A stretch of 64,000 nt of DNA, taken from positions 682,001 to 746,000 of the forward strand of contig NZ_JARGNB010000002.1 of the NCBI RefSeq assembly GCF_030167915.1, given 5' to 3'. Both the position numbers and the translations under genes were made by a program. The notes beneath the pieces are model-generated. The model had not been told where the DNA came from and did not search any database. It saw only the letters and a list, made by a program, of their open reading frames with translations. This DNA comes from Aquabacterium humicola (GTDB taxonomy: Bacteria > Pseudomonadota > Gammaproteobacteria > Burkholderiales > Burkholderiaceae_C). Each line of letters begins with the position of its first letter. Positions within the stretch are counted from its first letter, which is position 1. Positions 21,213-29,600 of this stretch are shown piece by piece.

Positions 21213-21260
21213 TGCATGAACGCTGCGTGGCACCCCTCACGGATTACCACGGAGAACCCC

Positions 21261-22952
21261 ATGCCGATGCTCGCCAACCCCGCTTCCAAGTACCGTGCCT
21301 TCGCGCCGGTGCGGCTGACCGACCGCACCTGGCCGGACGCGGTGCTGGACAAGCCGCCCGTCTGGTGCAGCGTCGACCTGCGCGACGGCAACCAGGCCCT
21401 GATCGAACCGATGGACCCCGCGCGCAAGCTGCGCATGTTCGAGACGCTGGTGCGCATCGGCTTCAAGGAGATCGAGGTCGGCTTCCCGTCGGCCTCGCAG
21501 GCGGACTTCGATTTCGTGCGCCTGCTGATCGAGCAGAAGCTCATTCCGGACGACGTCACGGTGCAGGTGCTGACGCAGGCCCGCGACCACCTGATCCAGC
21601 GCACCTTCGAGGCGCTGCAGGGCGTGCCGCGCGCGATCGTGCACCTGTACAACGCCACCGCGCCGGTGATGCGCAAGGTGGTGCTGGGCCTCGACGAGGA
21701 TGGCATCGTCGAGCTGGCGACGACGCATGCGCGCCTGGTGAAGGACCTTGCCGAACAGCGGCCCGGCACGCAGTGGACCTTCCAGTACTCGCCCGAGATG
21801 TTCTCCGGCACCGAGCTCGCCTTCAGCAAGCGCGTCGTCGATGCGGTGACCGCGGTCTGGCAGCCGTCGCCGGCGCGCAAGTGCATCGTCAACCTGCCGT
21901 CGACGGTCGAGCACTCGACGCCCAACATCTTCGCCGACATGATCGAGTGGATGCACCGCCACCTCGACCGGCGCGACAGCATCGTGCTGTCGGTGCATCC
22001 GCACAACGACCGCGGCACCGGCACCGCGGCCGGCGAATTCGCGCTGATGGCCGGCGCCGACCGCATCGAGGGCTGCCTCTTCGGCAATGGCGAGCGCACC
22101 GGCAACGTCGACGTCGTCAACATTGCGCTGAACCTCTACACGCAAGGTGTGCACCCGGGGCTCGACTTTTCCGACATCGACGAGATCCGCCGCTGCGTCG
22201 AGCACTGCAACCAGTTGCCGGTGCACCCGCGCCATCCGTACGTCGGCGACCTCGTCTACACCTCGTTCTCCGGCTCGCACCAGGACGCGATCAAGAAAGC
22301 CTTCGCCGCGCGGCGCGAGCACGACATCTGGGACATGCCTTACCTGCCGATCGATCCGAAGGACCTCGGCCGCAGCTACGACGCGGTGATCCGCGTCAAC
22401 AGCCAGTCGGGCAAGGGCGGCATCTCGTACCTTCTGGAGGCCGAGTACGGCCTCGAGCTTCCGCGCCGACTGCAGATCGAGTTCTCGTCGTCCGTGCAGG
22501 CGGTGATGGATGCGCAGGGCCGCGAGCTGAGCGCCGGCGACATCTGGGGCATCTTCGAACGCGAGTACCGCCTCGGCGCCGAGAGCGTGAGCGTCGACCA
22601 CCTGGCCATCAACGAACGCGACGACGGCCGCATCGCGCTGCAGGCGACGCTGCGCCAGGGCCACCGGGCGCTGCGTGTCGCGGGCGAGGGCGCCGGACCG
22701 GTCGAGGCCTTCGTGGACGGCCTGCAGCGCGCCACCGGCCACGCGATCGCCGTGCTCGACTACCACGAGCATGCGATCGGCGCCGGTGCACAGGCGCGCG
22801 CGGCGGCCTACCTCGAGCTGCGCATCGGCGACACTCGAACGCTGTTCGGTGTCGGTGTCGACGCCAATATCGTCACTGCGTCGATCAAGGCGGTGCTGTC
22901 GGGCCTGCAGCGCTGCGGCGTCGCCTGGTTCGCGACGACGGCGACCGCCTGA
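21261..22952 (+). CDS. leuA: 2-isopropylmalate synthase, long (yeast/actinobacterial) type
   Basis: Condenses 2-ketoisovalerate with acetyl-CoA, the first step committed to leucine. The 563-residue product is of the LeuA type shared with yeast and actinobacteria (starts [13 protein letters not shown], then [18 protein letters not shown]). It has the HMG-lyase-like TIM barrel with metal-site HPHNDRGTG and [14 protein letters not shown], and a C-terminal regulatory domain. ATG 21261 has GGAG 6 nt upstream; an in-frame ATG 21216 lies inside the attenuator region and is unlikely. Expression is probably set by leuL attenuation. A second LeuA of another type follows by 40 nt. Confidence 0.94.
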   Translation: MPMLANPASKYRAFAPVRLTDRTWPDAVLDKPPVWCSVDLRDGNQALIEPMDPARKLRMFETLVRIGFKEIEVGFPSASQADFDFVRLLIEQKLIPDDVTVQVLTQARDHLIQRTFEALQGVPRAIVHLYNATAPVMRKVVLGLDEDGIVELATTHARLVKDLAEQRPGTQWTFQYSPEMFSGTELAFSKRVVDAVTAVWQPSPARKCIVNLPSTVEHSTPNIFADMIEWMHRHLDRRDSIVLSVHPHNDRGTGTAAGEFALMAGADRIEGCLFGNGERTGNVDVVNIALNLYTQGVHPGLDFSDIDEIRRCVEHCNQLPVHPRHPYVGDLVYTSFSGSHQDAIKKAFAARREHDIWDMPYLPIDPKDLGRSYDAVIRVNSQSGKGGISYLLEAEYGLELPRRLQIEFSSSVQAVMDAQGRELSAGDIWGIFEREYRLGAESVSVDHLAINERDDGRIALQATLRQGHRALRVAGEGAGPVEAFVDGLQRATGHAIAVLDYHEHAIGAGAQARAAAYLELRIGDTRTLFGVGVDANIVTASIKAVLSGLQRCGVAWFATTATA

Positions 22953-22992
22953 TCCGCGCCCCGAACGCGCACACGACAACAGGAGCGAGCAC

Positions 22993-24534
22993 ATGGCCGA
23001 TCGGCTGATCATCTTCGACACCACCTTGCGCGATGGCGAACAGTCGCCCGGCGCGTCGATGACGCGCGAGGAGAAGCTGCGCATCGCGCGCCAGCTCGAG
23101 CGGCTGCGCGTCGACGTCATCGAGGCCGGCTTCGCGGCCTCGTCGAACGGCGACTTCGAGGCGGTGAAGTCGATCGCCGATCACATCAAGGAGTCGACGG
23201 TGTGTTCGCTGGCGCGCGCCAACGACCGCGACATCTCGCGCGCGGCCGAGGCGCTGAAGAACGCCCCCCGGGCGCGCATCCACACCTTCATCGCCACCAG
23301 TGCGCTGCACATGGAGAAGAAGCTGCGCATGTCGCCCGAGCAGGTGTTCGAGCAGGCGAAGCTGGCCGTGCGCTTTGCGCGCAATCTCTGTGGCGACATC
23401 GAGTTCTCGCCGGAAGACGGCTACCGCTCGGATCCGGACTTCCTGTGCCGCGTGCTGGAAGCCGTGATCAATGAAGGGGCGACGACGCTGAACATCCCGG
23501 ACACGGTGGGCTACGCGATCCCCGAGCTCTACGGCGAGTTCATCCGCAACCTGCGCGGGCGCATCCCGAACGCCGACAAGGCGGTGTGGTCGGTGCATTG
23601 CCACAACGACCTCGGCATGGCGGTCGCGAACTCGCTGGCCGGCGTGAAGATCGGCGGTGCGCGCCAGGTCGAGTGCACGATCAACGGCCTCGGCGAGCGC
23701 GCGGGCAACTGCTCGCTGGAAGAGGTGGTGATGGCGGTGAAGACGCGCCGCGACTACTTCGGCCTGGAACTCGGCATCGATACCTCGCAGATCGTCGCCG
23801 CCTCGCGCATGGTCAGCCAGACGACCGGCTTCGTCGTGCAGCCGAACAAGGCGGTGGTCGGCGCCAATGCCTTCGCACACGCCTCCGGCATCCACCAGGA
23901 CGGCGTGCTGAAGGCCCGCGACACCTACGAGATCATGCGCGCCGAGGATGTCGGCTGGACGGCCAACAAGATCGTGCTCGGCAAGCTGTCCGGCCGCAAC
24001 GCGTTCAAGCAGCGGCTGCAGGAACTGGGCATCGAGCTGGAGTCCGAGGGCGAGATCAATGCCGCCTTCGCCCGCTTCAAGGACCTGGCCGACCGCAAGA
24101 GCGAGATCTTCGACGAGGACATCCTCGCGCTGGTCAGCGACGAGAGCGTCACCGCGGAACGGGAGCACTACCGGCTGCTGTCGCTGGCGCAGCACAGCGA
24201 GACCGGCGAGCGGCCGCAGGCGGCGGTGGTCTTCTCCGCCGGCGACATCGAGTACCGCGCCGAGAGCGACGGCAACGGACCGGTCGACGCGAGCCTGAAG
24301 GCCATCGAGTCCAAGGTGCAAAGTGGGGCCGAACTGGTGCTCTATTCGGTCAATGCGATCACCAGCGGCTCGACAGAATCGCAAGGCGAGGTGACCGTCC
24401 GCTTGCAGCATGGCGGTCGTGTCGTCAACGGCGTCGGGGCTGATCCCGATATCGTGGTGGCGTCGGCCAAGGCCTACTTGGCGGCGTTGAACAAGCTGCA
24501 TGCGAAGCAGGAACGGGTCGCAGCACAGGGTTGA
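22993..24534 (+). CDS. leuA: 2-isopropylmalate synthase, short bacterial type
   Basis: A 513-residue member of the other LeuA branch, like E. coli LeuA. It begins [19 protein letters not shown], has metal ligands in [16 protein letters not shown] and [12 protein letters not shown], the GIHQDGVLK block, and a C-terminal LeuA dimerisation/allosteric domain (about 390-505). AGGAG precedes ATG 22993. It probably sits on the leuL-leuA transcript and ends at a hairpin terminator. Homocitrate or citramalate synthase are less likely, given the full similarity to IPMS. Confidence 0.92.
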   Translation: MADRLIIFDTTLRDGEQSPGASMTREEKLRIARQLERLRVDVIEAGFAASSNGDFEAVKSIADHIKESTVCSLARANDRDISRAAEALKNAPRARIHTFIATSALHMEKKLRMSPEQVFEQAKLAVRFARNLCGDIEFSPEDGYRSDPDFLCRVLEAVINEGATTLNIPDTVGYAIPELYGEFIRNLRGRIPNADKAVWSVHCHNDLGMAVANSLAGVKIGGARQVECTINGLGERAGNCSLEEVVMAVKTRRDYFGLELGIDTSQIVAASRMVSQTTGFVVQPNKAVVGANAFAHASGIHQDGVLKARDTYEIMRAEDVGWTANKIVLGKLSGRNAFKQRLQELGIELESEGEINAAFARFKDLADRKSEIFDEDILALVSDESVTAEREHYRLLSLAQHSETGERPQAAVVFSAGDIEYRAESDGNGPVDASLKAIESKVQSGAELVLYSVNAITSGSTESQGEVTVRLQHGGRVVNGVGADPDIVVASAKAYLAALNKLHAKQERVAAQG

Positions 24535-24562
24535 GAACCGGTTCAGTCAGCGCTTCAGAAAC

Positions 24563-24596
24563 CCCACGCAAGTTTTTGATATTGCGTAGGTTTTTT
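24563..24596 (+). terminator. Intrinsic terminator after the second leuA
   Basis: CC-C-ACGCAA (24563-24571) pairs with TTGCGT-A-GG (24582-24590) with one internal mismatch, followed by TTTTTT. Confidence 0.65.
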
Positions 24597-24610
24597 GGTG
24601 GCCCTACACT
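24582..24610 (+). promoter_or_regulatory. Candidate promoter for the PBP7-type endopeptidase
   Basis: TTGCGT (24582-24587) and TACACT (24605-24610) are 17 bp apart, 39 bp upstream of the start codon. The -35 box lies in the 3' arm of the preceding terminator. Confidence 0.4.
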
Positions 24611-24648
24611 GGCGCCCGTTCGAATCCGGCTGTCCGCGTGGTGTCACA

Positions 24649-25650
24649 ATGAAAAAATCGCTCTCTGCGCTGATGTTGGGATTGAGCCTCGCCTGGCTGG
24701 GCGCTGCGCCCGCCGTCGCGGCCGAGAGTTCGCGCAAGGTCACTCGCAAGCCGACCGCATCGGTCAAGTTCGTCGTGCGCAAGCCGGCGGTCAAGACGCC
24801 CGTGGTGCGCCGCCTGGCCTCCGAGCCGGTGCGTTTGTCCACCGGCCACCTGCTCGGCCTGCACGATGGCGATGACGCGCTCGACCTGAAGTCGAGCGTC
24901 GCGCTGGTGATCGACCAGGAGACCGACGAGGTCCTGTTCAGCAAGAACCCGCAGGCGGTGCTGCCGATCGCCTCGATCACCAAGCTGATGACCAGCCTCG
25001 TGGTCAGCGAGGCGAACCAGTCGCTCGACGAGGTGCTGACGATCACCCAGGACGACATCGACACCGAGAAGGGCAGCCGCTCGCGCCTGGCCGTCGGCAC
25101 GCAGTTGACGCGCGGCGAGATGCTGCACCTGGCACTGATGTCGTCGGAGAACCGTGCGGCGAATGCGCTGGGCCGCAACTATCCGGGTGGGCTCGAAGCC
25201 GCCGTGGCCGCGATGAACCGCAAGGCGGTGGCACTCGGCATGCGCGACACGCACTATGTCGAGCCGACCGGGCTGTCGAGCAAGAACCAGTCGAGCGCGC
25301 GCGATCTCGCAGTGCTCGTGAAGGAGGCCTACCAGGTCCCGTTGCTGCGCGAACTGTCGACCTCGCAGGAAACCAAGGTTGCGGTCGGTAAGCGCCTGAT
25401 GCAGTTCCGCACCACCAACGGCCTGGTGCGCAACCCCTCGTGGGAGATCGGTCTGCAGAAGACCGGCTACATCTCCGAGGCCGGCCGCTGCCTGGTGATG
25501 CAGGCGCAGCTGGCCGGTCGCAAGCTGATCATGGTGTTGCTGGATTCGGCCGGCGCGTATTCGCGCATCGGCGATGCCGAGCGCATCCGCAAGTGGCTCA
25601 GCAGCGTCGGCGATGCGCCGGCGCACGGCAGCACCCGCACCGGGTCCTGA
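24649..25650 (+). CDS. pbpG: D-alanyl-D-alanine endopeptidase (PBP7-like)
   Basis: A periplasmic low-molecular-weight penicillin-binding protein that cuts DD-crosslinks in peptidoglycan. The 333-residue product has a signal peptide (about 1-25, ending AVAAE) and the three active-site motifs of S11 peptidases: SITK (109-112), SEN (166-168) and KTG (272-274). It lacks the long C-terminal domain of PBP5-type carboxypeptidases, which favours PBP7/endopeptidase. It is convergent with the IclR gene; an imperfect GC-rich palindrome at 25656-25667 lies between them. Confidence 0.9.
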   Translation: MKKSLSALMLGLSLAWLGAAPAVAAESSRKVTRKPTASVKFVVRKPAVKTPVVRRLASEPVRLSTGHLLGLHDGDDALDLKSSVALVIDQETDEVLFSKNPQAVLPIASITKLMTSLVVSEANQSLDEVLTITQDDIDTEKGSRSRLAVGTQLTRGEMLHLALMSSENRAANALGRNYPGGLEAAVAAMNRKAVALGMRDTHYVEPTGLSSKNQSSARDLAVLVKEAYQVPLLRELSTSQETKVAVGKRLMQFRTTNGLVRNPSWEIGLQKTGYISEAGRCLVMQAQLAGRKLIMVLLDSAGAYSRIGDAERIRKWLSSVGDAPAHGSTRTGS

Positions 25651-25668
25651 TCCTTTGCGCCGCGGCGC

Positions 25669-26439
25669 CTAGCCGCGGTGACCGAGCGCGGCCGAGATCT
25701 GCGCCGCCGTCGACTTCACCCGCTCGGTCCACGATTCCTCGAGCCGGTCCGCCGGTGCCGAGATCGACAGCCCCGCGACCAGCTTGCCCTGGTCGTCGAA
25801 GATGCCGGCGGCCATGCAGCGCACGCCGAGCTCCAGTTCCTCGTCGTCGCGCGCGATGTGCGACTGGCGCACCTGCGCCAGCTCACGCTCGAGCCGCGGT
25901 AGTTCGGTGATGCTGTTGCGCGTGTGGCCGGACAGGCCCGTGCGCGTCGCGTAGGCGCGCACACGCTGCGCGTCGTCATGGGCGAGGAACAGCTTGCCGA
26001 CCGACGTCAGGTGCAGCGGCGCCCGGCCGCCCACCGCGCGCACGACCTGCATGCCTGAGCGTTCGCTGTAGGTGCGCTCGATGTAGACGATCTCGTCGCC
26101 CTGGCGTACCGACAGGTTCACCGGCTGGTGCGTCAGCTTGTGCAACTCGCGCATCGGTGCCAGCGCGGCATCGCGCACGTCCAGGCGCGCCTTCACCAGG
26201 TTGCCGAGCTCCAGCAGCCGCATGCCCAGCCGATAGCTGCCGGCTTCCGGTCGATCGACGAAGCGCCCGAGCGCGAGGTCGTTGAGGATGCGGTGAGCAG
26301 TGGACGGGTGCAGGCCGGTGCGCTCGCTGAGCTCCTTCAGCGAGACCGGGTCCTGGTGCGCGGCCAGCGCATCGAGCAGCGAAAACATCCGCTCGATCAC
26401 CTGGATCGCCGGCTGGTGTGCTTCTTTCCTGGTGGACAT
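25669..26439 (-). CDS. IclR-family transcriptional regulator
   Basis: A 256-residue regulator. The N-terminal winged helix-turn-helix (about 10-75) has AIQVIERMFSLLDALAAH and ELSERTGLHPSTAHRILNDL. The C-terminal effector domain (about 90-250) has VNLSVRQGDEIVYIER, LTSVGKLFLA and AAGIFDDQGKLVAGLSISAP. AGGAAACC precedes the ATG. It lies 57 nt after hpnE in the same direction. A palindrome at 26467-26485 may be its operator. The effector is unknown; IclR proteins often govern aromatic or short-chain acid catabolism. Confidence 0.93.
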   Translation of the reverse strand: MSTRKEAHQPAIQVIERMFSLLDALAAHQDPVSLKELSERTGLHPSTAHRILNDLALGRFVDRPEAGSYRLGMRLLELGNLVKARLDVRDAALAPMRELHKLTHQPVNLSVRQGDEIVYIERTYSERSGMQVVRAVGGRAPLHLTSVGKLFLAHDDAQRVRAYATRTGLSGHTRNSITELPRLERELAQVRQSHIARDDEELELGVRCMAAGIFDDQGKLVAGLSISAPADRLEESWTERVKSTAAQISAALGHRG

Positions 26440-26466
26440 GGCGGTTTCCTGTTCCGGCCTATTTTT

Positions 26467-26485
26467 GCATGGCGAAACGCCATGC
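26467..26485. promoter_or_regulatory. 19-bp palindrome upstream of the IclR gene
   Basis: GCATGGCG and CGCCATGC form a perfect inverted repeat around AAA. It lies 28 bp upstream of the iclR start and 12 bp past the hpnE stop. No T-tract follows on either strand in the right position, so an operator is more likely than a terminator. Confidence 0.4.
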
Positions 26486-26496
26486 GGCGATGTGGT

Positions 26497-27774
26497 TTAC
26501 AACACCGCGTCCACCGCCTGTTCGCCGGCCCGCACGGCGCCTTCCAGGGTCGCGGGGTAGGGTCCTTCGACATAGTCACCGGCCGCCGCCAGTCCCGGCG
26601 CGATGGCGATCGGCGGGCGGCGCAGGCCCGGCGTGCACGCGAAGGTCGCACGCTGTTCGGCGGCGATGTGCCGCAGCACGGTGTCGTCCGCGGCCCGGAA
26701 GCTGCCCGGAAAGCTGGCGCGCGCCTGCTGCACCACGCTGGCCGCCGTGGCGTCCAGCCCGCGCGCCACCCAGGGCGCCGCACCGCTGACGACGAAGGCG
26801 AAGCAGGCGGCACCCCGTCCAAGCGCCCCGAGGTCGAAAACGAACTGCGCGGGCGCCTGCGGACCGGCCGCCAGCGCCATCATCGGTGACGGCAGCCGCA
26901 GCGCCGGGTCGTGCAGGTAGGCGGTGACGATGGGTTCGTAGCGCAGCGCCGCCGCCGCTGCGCTCCAGGCCGGCGCCACCGATGCGGTGAGCCGCGCGGC
27001 CTCGACCGCGCTGCAGGCCAGCACGACCGCGTCGCAGGACATGCCATCGAGCGACCAGGCCGCGCCGTCGGCCTGCAACGCCATCGCGCGGCGACCGACC
27101 TGCAGCGTCGCGCCCCGAGAAGCCAGCCAGGCGAGTGCCGGGCGCGGCAGCAGGTCGGACAGCGAAGCGCGCGGCAGCAGCAGGTCGGCGCTGCCGGCGC
27201 CGCTGAAGAGCGCGTCCTTCAGCACCCGCAGGAAGACCGTCGCGCTGGCGGCGGCCATCGGGGTGTTCAGCGCTGCGACGCAGAGCGGTTCGACCAGGTC
27301 GGCGATCACCGCGGCCGGCAGCCGGCGGCACAGCGTGGCGACGGTGAGCTCGGGCGCGCAGCGAAAACCGCGCGCGAGCCAGCCGCCGGCGGCCGCCAGC
27401 AAGGCGAGGCGGTCGCGCACCGACCAGCCCTGCGCGCCCGCCACGCCGCGTACAAAGGACGTTATCGCCGGGCCCGGCGGCAGCGCGAGGCCTCGGCCGT
27501 CCGGGTAGCGCAGCACCAGCGGCAGGCGATGCAGGCGCTGCGCCGGATCGGCGCCGACCGTGCGCATCAGCGCCAGCGTGTGGCGGTAGGCGCCGATCAG
27601 GATGTGCTGGCCGTTGTCGAGCTCGCCGGCAGCGGTCATCACGCCGCGCGCCCGGCCGCCCGGCTGCCGCGCCATCTCGAGCAGGGTCACGCGGTGTCCC
27701 TGCTCGACGGCACGTACCGCCGCCGCCAGGCCGGCCCAGCCCGCACCGACGACGGCGACCGAGCGCCCGCTCAA
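26497..27774 (-). CDS. hpnE: Hydroxysqualene dehydroxylase
   Basis: FAD-dependent amine-oxidase-fold enzyme, the last step of the HpnCDE route: reduces hydroxysqualene to squalene. The 425-residue protein opens with a dinucleotide-binding motif VAVVGAGWAGLAAAVRAVEQ and LLEMARQPGGRARG, then GELDNGQHILIGAYR, and ends with GDYVEGPYPATLEGAVRAGE. The TTG start at 27774 overlaps the hpnD stop as TTGA. A longer frame upstream in this phase is hpnD shadow. Confidence 0.9.
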   Translation of the reverse strand: MSGRSVAVVGAGWAGLAAAVRAVEQGHRVTLLEMARQPGGRARGVMTAAGELDNGQHILIGAYRHTLALMRTVGADPAQRLHRLPLVLRYPDGRGLALPPGPAITSFVRGVAGAQGWSVRDRLALLAAAGGWLARGFRCAPELTVATLCRRLPAAVIADLVEPLCVAALNTPMAAASATVFLRVLKDALFSGAGSADLLLPRASLSDLLPRPALAWLASRGATLQVGRRAMALQADGAAWSLDGMSCDAVVLACSAVEAARLTASVAPAWSAAAAALRYEPIVTAYLHDPALRLPSPMMALAAGPQAPAQFVFDLGALGRGAACFAFVVSGAAPWVARGLDATAASVVQQARASFPGSFRAADDTVLRHIAAEQRATFACTPGLRRPPIAIAPGLAAAGDYVEGPYPATLEGAVRAGEQAVDAVL

Positions 27775-28622
27775 CGGCCCCGCCAGTTCGTGCGCAGCGC
27801 GATCCACAGCTTGCGCACCGGCGTCAGCGAGGTGCGCTGGTGCAGCACCTGGAAACCGTCGGCTTCGATTTCGCGCAGCAGCGTGCGGTAGATGTTGGCC
27901 ATCATCAGCCCGGGCTTCTGGGCGGCGCGGTCGGCTTCGGGCAGCAGCGCCAGCGCCTCGTCGTAGCAGCGGTGCGCGCGTTCGGCCTGGAAGCGCATCA
28001 GCGCGGTGAAGCGCTCGCTGTAGCCCCAGGGCGCGTCGCGCTTCAGGATCTCGTGCGCCTTGACGTCGAAGCGCTGCAGTTCCGCCACCGGCAGGTAGAC
28101 GCGCCCGCGGCGTGCGTCGTCGCCCACGTCGCGGATGATGTTGGTCAGCTGCAGCGCGAGGCCGAGCTTGTGCGCGTAGTCGATGGTCTGCGGCTGGGTG
28201 CGGCCGAAGATGCTGGCCGCGACCTCGCCGACGACACCGGCCACGAGGTGGCAATAGCGCTGCAGCCCCGCGAAGTCGAGGTAACGCGTCTGGTCCAGGT
28301 CCATCTGGCAGCCGTCGATCACCGACTGCAGGTGCTGCGCGTGGATGCCGAAGGGCGCGGTGCAGGGCATCAGCGCCTTCATCACCGGATGCGTCGGCGA
28401 ACCGGCGAAGCTCGACGCGACCTCCTTGCGCCACCACGCCAGCTTGGTCGCCGCGACGCCGGGGTCGTGCACCTCGTCGACGACATCGTCGACCTCGCGG
28501 CAGAACGCGTAGAACGCGGTGATCGCGGCACGCCGCTCCGGTGGCAGGAACAGGAACGCGTAATAGAAGGATGAGCCGCTCGCGGCCGCCTTCTCCTGGA
28601 CGTAGCGTTCAGGCGTCGTCAT
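27771..28622 (-). CDS. hpnD: Presqualene diphosphate synthase
   Basis: A 283-residue squalene/phytoene-synthase-family enzyme condensing two farnesyl diphosphates to presqualene diphosphate. Motifs: GSSFYYAFLFLPPERRAAI, first Asp-rich VDDVVDE, second block LGLALQLTNIIRDVGDDARR. ATG 28622 overlaps the hpnC TGA (ATGA). It lies between hpnC and hpnE in a three-gene chain with overlapping codons. Confidence 0.92.
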   Translation of the reverse strand: MTTPERYVQEKAAASGSSFYYAFLFLPPERRAAITAFYAFCREVDDVVDEVHDPGVAATKLAWWRKEVASSFAGSPTHPVMKALMPCTAPFGIHAQHLQSVIDGCQMDLDQTRYLDFAGLQRYCHLVAGVVGEVAASIFGRTQPQTIDYAHKLGLALQLTNIIRDVGDDARRGRVYLPVAELQRFDVKAHEILKRDAPWGYSERFTALMRFQAERAHRCYDEALALLPEADRAAQKPGLMMANIYRTLLREIEADGFQVLHQRTSLTPVRKLWIALRTNWRGR

Positions 28623-29485
28623 CGCGGCGCCCAGCCCGGCGGTGCCTGGTGCGAACGCATGCGCGCGGCGCGCCACAGCAGCAGCGCCCAGTCGCGCCGG
28701 CCCAGCGTCGGCCGCTGGCTCAAGGTGCGGAATTGCATGGCCGCGATTTTCTCCAGGATGCGCAGGCCGCCCTGGATCACGAGCCGGAGTTCCCAGCCGA
28801 TGCGGCCCGGCAGCCGCAGCGCCAGCGGTGCACCGCGCAGCATCAGCCCTTCGGCCCAGCCGACGAGGTCGCGCAGCAGGGCCTGCGTTGCGGCATCGTC
28901 GCGGCCGCTTTTCAGCCCGTCGAGCGTCAGCCCGTGCCGCCTTGCGTCGGCGGCCGGGAAATAGTTGCGGCCGCGCGCGAGATCGACGCTCGGGTCCTGC
29001 CAGAAGTTGATCAGCTGCAGCGCGCTGCAGATGGCATCCGACTGCGCCAGCGACTCGGCGTCGCGCACCTCGTACAGCGCCAGCAGCAGCCGGCCGATCG
29101 GGTTCGCCGAACGGCGGCAGTAGTCGAGCAGCTGGCTGCGGTCGCGGTACTGCGGCTGGCTGCAGTCCTGAACGAAGGCATCGAGCAGGTCATCGAAGAG
29201 CTGCGTGGGCAAGCGGTGCCGGTCGATCGCCTTGGCCAGCGGACCGAAGACTTGGGGCCATTCCGGCGACGGCGAGCCCTCCAGCGCGGCATGCAGTGCC
29301 GACCGGAAGCGCGCCAGTTCGGCGCGGCGCTGGTCGGCGGCGGCGTCGCCTTCGTCCGCAATGTCGTCGGCGGTGCGCGCGAAGGCGTAGATCGCCCGCA
29401 CCGCCGGCCGCAGCCGGGCGGGGCAGAGCAGGGAGGCGACGGGGAAGTTCTCGTAGTGATCGACGCTCACTGCGGCATTGTCCAC
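28619..29485 (-). CDS. hpnC: Hydroxysqualene synthase
   Basis: A 288-residue paralogue of HpnD that turns presqualene diphosphate into hydroxysqualene. It has HYENFPVASLLCPARLRPAV, the Asp-rich RTADDIADEG (40-44) and QLINFWQDPSVDLARGRNY, where the second Asp-rich motif is modified as usual in HpnC. Start taken as GTG 29485; GTG 29470 is an alternative. It heads the hpnCDE unit and is divergent from the RND adaptor gene. No squalene-hopene cyclase is in the window, so the end product (hopanoid or other) is not shown here. Confidence 0.92.
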   Translation of the reverse strand: MDNAAVSVDHYENFPVASLLCPARLRPAVRAIYAFARTADDIADEGDAAADQRRAELARFRSALHAALEGSPSPEWPQVFGPLAKAIDRHRLPTQLFDDLLDAFVQDCSQPQYRDRSQLLDYCRRSANPIGRLLLALYEVRDAESLAQSDAICSALQLINFWQDPSVDLARGRNYFPAADARRHGLTLDGLKSGRDDAATQALLRDLVGWAEGLMLRGAPLALRLPGRIGWELRLVIQGGLRILEKIAAMQFRTLSQRPTLGRRDWALLLWRAARMRSHQAPPGWAPR

Positions 29486-29494
29486 GCGGGCAAA

Positions 29495-29523
29495 TTGACA
29501 AGCGTCGGCGCCGCACCTATATT
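29495..29523 (+). promoter_or_regulatory. Strong sigma-70 promoter for the RND efflux genes
   Basis: TTGACA (29495-29500), 17-bp spacer, TATATT (29518-29523): a near-consensus promoter about 80 bp upstream of the adaptor start. Confidence 0.7.
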
Positions 29524-29546
29524 ACTGACCAGTCAGTCAGTAGCAA
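29519..29546 (-). promoter_or_regulatory. Candidate divergent promoter for hpnCDE
   Basis: On the minus strand TTGCTA (29546-29541), 16-bp spacer, TAATAT (29524-29519). It overlaps the RND promoter back to back. Confidence 0.45.
29523..29542. promoter_or_regulatory. TetR-type operator between hpnC and the RND adaptor
   Basis: TACTGAC and GTCAGTA form a perfect 7-bp inverted repeat around CAGTCA. It abuts the plus-strand -10 box and covers the spacer of the minus-strand promoter. Palindromes built on ACTGAC/GTCAGT are typical of TetR regulators of efflux pumps. No tetR gene is adjacent. Confidence 0.6.
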
Positions 29547-29600
29547 CAAATCTTGCACCCGCGGCGCTGTGTCCGTCGCGGGTCAACGGAGCCGCCGTCC

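Noticed and set aside
25656-25667. GC-rich palindrome between pbpG and iclR as a terminator
   Set aside because: Twelve bases without a loop and without a T-tract on either strand.
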